This document shows, piece by piece, positions 23,103 through 25,200 of a stretch of DNA of 25,200 nt (within the stretch, counting starts at the first letter, position 1; each line of letters starts with the position of its first letter). Location: the NCBI GenBank assembly GCA_002427365.1, contig DIQT01000014.1, positions 3,149 to 28,348 on the forward strand, in the 5' to 3' direction. Position numbers and translations under genes: made by a program. The DNA comes from Caryophanales bacterium UBA5455. GTDB lineage: Bacteria; Bacillota_I; Bacilli_A; RFN20; CAG-826. The notes beneath the pieces were generated by a model. The model was given only the letters and a program-made list of their open reading frames with translations, was not told the origin of the DNA and made no database searches.

Positions 23103-23975
23103 TTATTGCATTTGTTTGGCAACTTCGTCTGCGAAGTTCTCTTCGCGTTTTTCAATTCCATCACCAACTTGATAACGGACAAACTTTGCAATGACAAGAC
23201 CGTTTTCTTTTAAGAATTGACCAACGGTTTTCGTATCATCTAATAAATATGTTTGTTCACTAAGTGTTGATTCAGAGAAGTGTTTCTTAACCCGACCACC
23301 AACGATTTGTTTAAGAATGTTATCTGGTTTTTTCGCTAATGATTCATCATTTTTCGCCGCCGCAACTTGAATATTTAATTCGTGTTCATATTCTTCTGAA
23401 CTAATGTCGCTGGCATCAATATATGTTGGGTTATTCGCAGCAATATGCATCGCTAAGCCTTTAGCGGCTTCAGCGTTTTCTTTATTTAAGACGAGTAAGA
23501 CGGAAATCTTACCATTCATATGGGAATAATTACCAAATGCTTCGCCATCCGCTAAAGTAATAATTTCAAACCGGCGTAAGGTAATTTTTTCACCCATTTT
23601 AATTGTGGCATCAATGAATAAATCATTTGTGACCGCTTGAGCTTCTTCTAATGTTTGAATTTCGTTATGTAAGATAAGTTTAGAAACTTCATCAACTAAC
23701 GCCGCAAATGGTTCGCCAATACTAACAAAGTCGGTTTCCGCATTAATTTCAATAATTAAGGCTTTACCGCAGTTTTCACAAACAAGAACGTTTGTTTTAC
23801 CTTCGGCAGCAATCCGTGAGCTTTTTTTCGCAACGGTAGTAATGCCTTTTTCCCGCAGCCAATCTTTGGCTTTTTCAATATCGCCTTCGTTAGTTTCAAG
23901 CGCTTTTTTGCAATCCATCATGCCCGCGCCGGTTAATTCCCGAAGTTCTTTAATTAGTTGTACATCAATTTTCAT
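23103..23975 (-). CDS. tsf: elongation factor Ts
   Basis: This 290-residue factor is the guanine nucleotide exchange factor of EF-Tu. The N-terminal UBA-like domain (about 1-45) carries LRELTGAGMMDCKKAL. The first core subdomain follows with EINAETDFV (76-84), and a second core subdomain with MHIAANNPTYID and a coiled-coil-type C-terminal section complete the protein. Two oddities lie side by side: the EF-Tu contact motif, usually TDFVAKN, reads TDFVSIGEP here, and a CENC pair (66-69) sits in the hairpin before it. Both are in frame and not from a frameshift, as the protein matches the family on either side. ATG at 23973-23975 has a GAGG site and lies ten bases after the rpsB stop, so the two are co-transcribed. 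Confidence 0.96.
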   Translation of the reverse strand: MKIDVQLIKELRELTGAGMMDCKKALETNEGDIEKAKDWLREKGITTVAKKSSRIAAEGKTNVLVCENCGKALIIEINAETDFVSIGEPFAALVDEVSKLILHNEIQTLEEAQAVTNDLFIDATIKMGEKITLRRFEIITLADGEAFGNYSHMNGKISVLLVLNKENAEAAKGLAMHIAANNPTYIDASDISSEEYEHELNIQVAAAKNDESLAKKPDNILKQIVGGRVKKHFSESTLSEQTYLLDDTKTVGQFLKENGLVIAKFVRYQVGDGIEKREENFADEVAKQMQ

Positions 23976-23986
23976 AAATTCTGCCT

Positions 23987-25006
23987 CTATTCTTCATCTT
24001 CAATTTCGTCTTCGTCTTCTTCAACAACTGGTTTCACTGGGGCTTTTTTAATTGGAGCGCCATCAGTTTTTTCTCTCCGTGGTTGATTTTGCCGACGGGG
24101 TTGTTGGGGGCGTGGTTGCCGACGTGGATGATCTTTATCTTCAACTTCGATATCGCCTAATGCGGCCATACTTTGTTCACTACCATCGTCATCGCTGCCA
24201 CTAGCATACGCATAAATTGGCATTCCGCCTTTAGCTTCAACAATTGCGTCCGCCATTAAGCCGACGATTAATTTAACACTACGAATCGCATCATCATTAG
24301 CAGGAATCATGTAATCAACTTCATCGGGGTCGTTATTTGTATCGACAATTCCGAAAACAGGAATACCTAAGATTTTTGCTTCACGAACAGCGTTTTGTTC
24401 AATTTTAGGGTCACAAACGAAAATCGCTTGGGGCGTTTTCCGCATTTCTTTAATACCTTCTAAGTTTTTCGAAAGTTTTTCTTTTTCTTTCCGTAAAGCA
24501 GCGGCTTCTTTCTTTGGTAAAAGATCAAAGGCACCATCTTCTTCTTCACGTTCTAAGTCACGGAGATAACGAATCCGACTTTGGATCGTCCGGAAGTTTG
24601 TTAACGTTCCACCTAACCACCGGGAATTAATATAAAATGAACCTGACCGAAGAGCTTCTTCTTCAATAATTTCACGATATTGATTACGGGTGCCGACAAA
24701 TAAAACTTTGCCACCTCTTTCAACAATGTCTTTTAAAGCGCTATATGCTTCTTCAACTTTTTTAACTGTTTTTTCTAAGTCAATAATGTAAACTCCGCTG
24801 CGGGCCGAATAAATGTATGGTTTCATTTTCGGGTTCCATCTCCGGGTTTGGTGACCAAAGTGTGAGCCAGCTTCTAATAAAACTTTAATTGAAACGACTG
24901 GTCCACGTTCTTCTGGTAATAATGTTGCCATTGTTTCTTCGGCAACAGGGGCGACTGGTTCCGTTACTTCTGGCGCCGTAACGGGGGCGACTTTTGCTTC
25001 ACTCAT
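23987..25006 (-). CDS. rpsB: 30S ribosomal protein S2 with N- and C-terminal extensions
   Basis: S2 binds the 30S head-body junction and is needed for S1-type or mRNA docking. The conserved body runs from about 39 to 268 and shows LEAGSHFGHQTRRWNPKMKP, IYIIDLEKT-like (VYIIDLEKTVKK), LFVGTRNQ, YINSRWLGGTLTNFRTI, PQAIFVCDP and IPVFGIVDTNNDP. Usual length is 230-260; here 339. The first 38 residues are Ala/Pro/Val/Glu rich, and the last 70 are a low-complexity tail that begins with Asp/Ser, continues with a Pro/Arg/Gln section (about 293-311) and ends in Glu/Asp. ATG at 25004-25006 is preceded by AAAGGAGG at nine bases. tsf follows directly. A structured RNA leader lies upstream. Such tails are seen in some Mollicutes-related lineages, but their role is not known to me. 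Confidence 0.97.
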   Translation of the reverse strand: MSEAKVAPVTAPEVTEPVAPVAEETMATLLPEERGPVVSIKVLLEAGSHFGHQTRRWNPKMKPYIYSARSGVYIIDLEKTVKKVEEAYSALKDIVERGGKVLFVGTRNQYREIIEEEALRSGSFYINSRWLGGTLTNFRTIQSRIRYLRDLEREEEDGAFDLLPKKEAAALRKEKEKLSKNLEGIKEMRKTPQAIFVCDPKIEQNAVREAKILGIPVFGIVDTNNDPDEVDYMIPANDDAIRSVKLIVGLMADAIVEAKGGMPIYAYASGSDDDGSEQSMAALGDIEVEDKDHPRRQPRPQQPRRQNQPRREKTDGAPIKKAPVKPVVEEDEDEIEDEE

Positions 25007-25034
25007 GTATGAAGGCCTCCTTTAGTTGTTCCTC

Positions 25035-25118
25035 CACTAGTTCGAACTTCTACCCCCTTATAGCGGTAAGGACTATGGGTGAAGAATTCCTAGTGTGTGT
25101 ATTTGGCTCCATTGAGCC
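25035..25118 (-). promoter_or_regulatory. structured 5' leader of rpsB, possible autoregulatory element
   Basis: On the minus strand a long stem-loop spans 25035-25095: CACTAG/CTAGTG at the base, then an eight-pair stem with one bulge (CTTC and ACCC against GGGT and GAAG), then CCTTA/TAAGG closing a six-base loop. A second hairpin, GGCTC/GAGCC with a four-base loop, is at 25105-25118. The base of the big stem is about 11 bases from the ribosome site. Ribosomal protein leaders that bind their own product are well known, and S2 autoregulates in E. coli; whether this is one is inference. A weak TTGTTT-N17-TAGTAT lies further upstream; the remaining bases to 25200 hold nothing else I can name. 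Confidence 0.55.
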
Positions 25119-25200
25119 GGAAATATACTACCATAATAACTAGTAATAAACAAGCGGAAATGCTTACTCATCCTCGTTGTTTTATGACAAACTCATCTTT

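Noticed and set aside
1..25200. CRISPR array inside the window
   Set aside because: No regularly spaced direct repeat, and no copy of the repeat predicted from tracrRNA, was seen on either strand outside the anti-repeat itself.
1..25200. Insertion sequences, integrases or prophage genes
   Set aside because: No transposase or recombinase motif and no terminal inverted repeats with target duplications were found.

Overview
The window comes from an AT-rich, low-GC Gram-positive bacterium of the Bacillota/Mollicutes-related branch. Three things support this: the gene order rpsB-tsf-pyrH-frr-uppS-cdsA-dxr-rseP-polC, a PolC-type replicase, and a Cas9 of the long type II-A-like kind. TGA is used as a true stop (for example the cdsA/dxr ATGA overlap and the end of the gene at 7985-9289), so the Mycoplasma/Spiroplasma code does not apply. 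A free-living or gut-associated uncultured Bacilli/Mollicutes relative is my inference; the sequence does not give a species.

Left part (1-5400), accessory in character. A cas9 gene runs leftward off the window edge, with 1246 codons visible and no stop. Immediately upstream, on the opposite strand, is a well-formed tracrRNA gene with its own TTGACA-N17-TAAAAT promoter and hairpin terminator. Next come a membrane-anchored XRE-family regulator, an ASCH-domain protein and a tRNA-Arg(CCT), all on the minus strand. No cas1, cas2, csn2 or CRISPR array lies in the window; if present they should be to the left, beyond cas9.

Middle part (5500-12730). A Cof-type HAD phosphatase and a MazG-like pyrophosphohydrolase form a short plus-strand operon that ends in a strong terminator. 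An unrecognised helical acidic protein follows on the minus strand. A polytopic membrane protein of unknown function comes next, then a large secreted, membrane-anchored subtilisin-type protease with Ig-like domains, both on the plus strand.

Right part (12754-25200), core genome, all on the minus strand. Listed in transcription order (right to left) it begins with rpsB (behind a structured leader) and tsf, then a terminator, then pyrH-frr, then a terminator, then a promoter and the tightly packed uppS-cdsA-dxr-rseP-polC unit, and finally tRNA-Pro(CGG) with its own promoter inside the end of polC. These genes cover translation elongation and recycling, UMP phosphorylation, isoprenoid precursor and undecaprenyl carrier synthesis, phospholipid synthesis, intramembrane proteolysis and chromosome replication.

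The most interesting element is the cas9/tracrRNA locus. From the tracrRNA anti-repeat the start of the unseen CRISPR repeat can be predicted. The tracrRNA promoter overlaps the cas9 translation start region, and the cas9 mRNA leader is probably antisense to tracrRNA.
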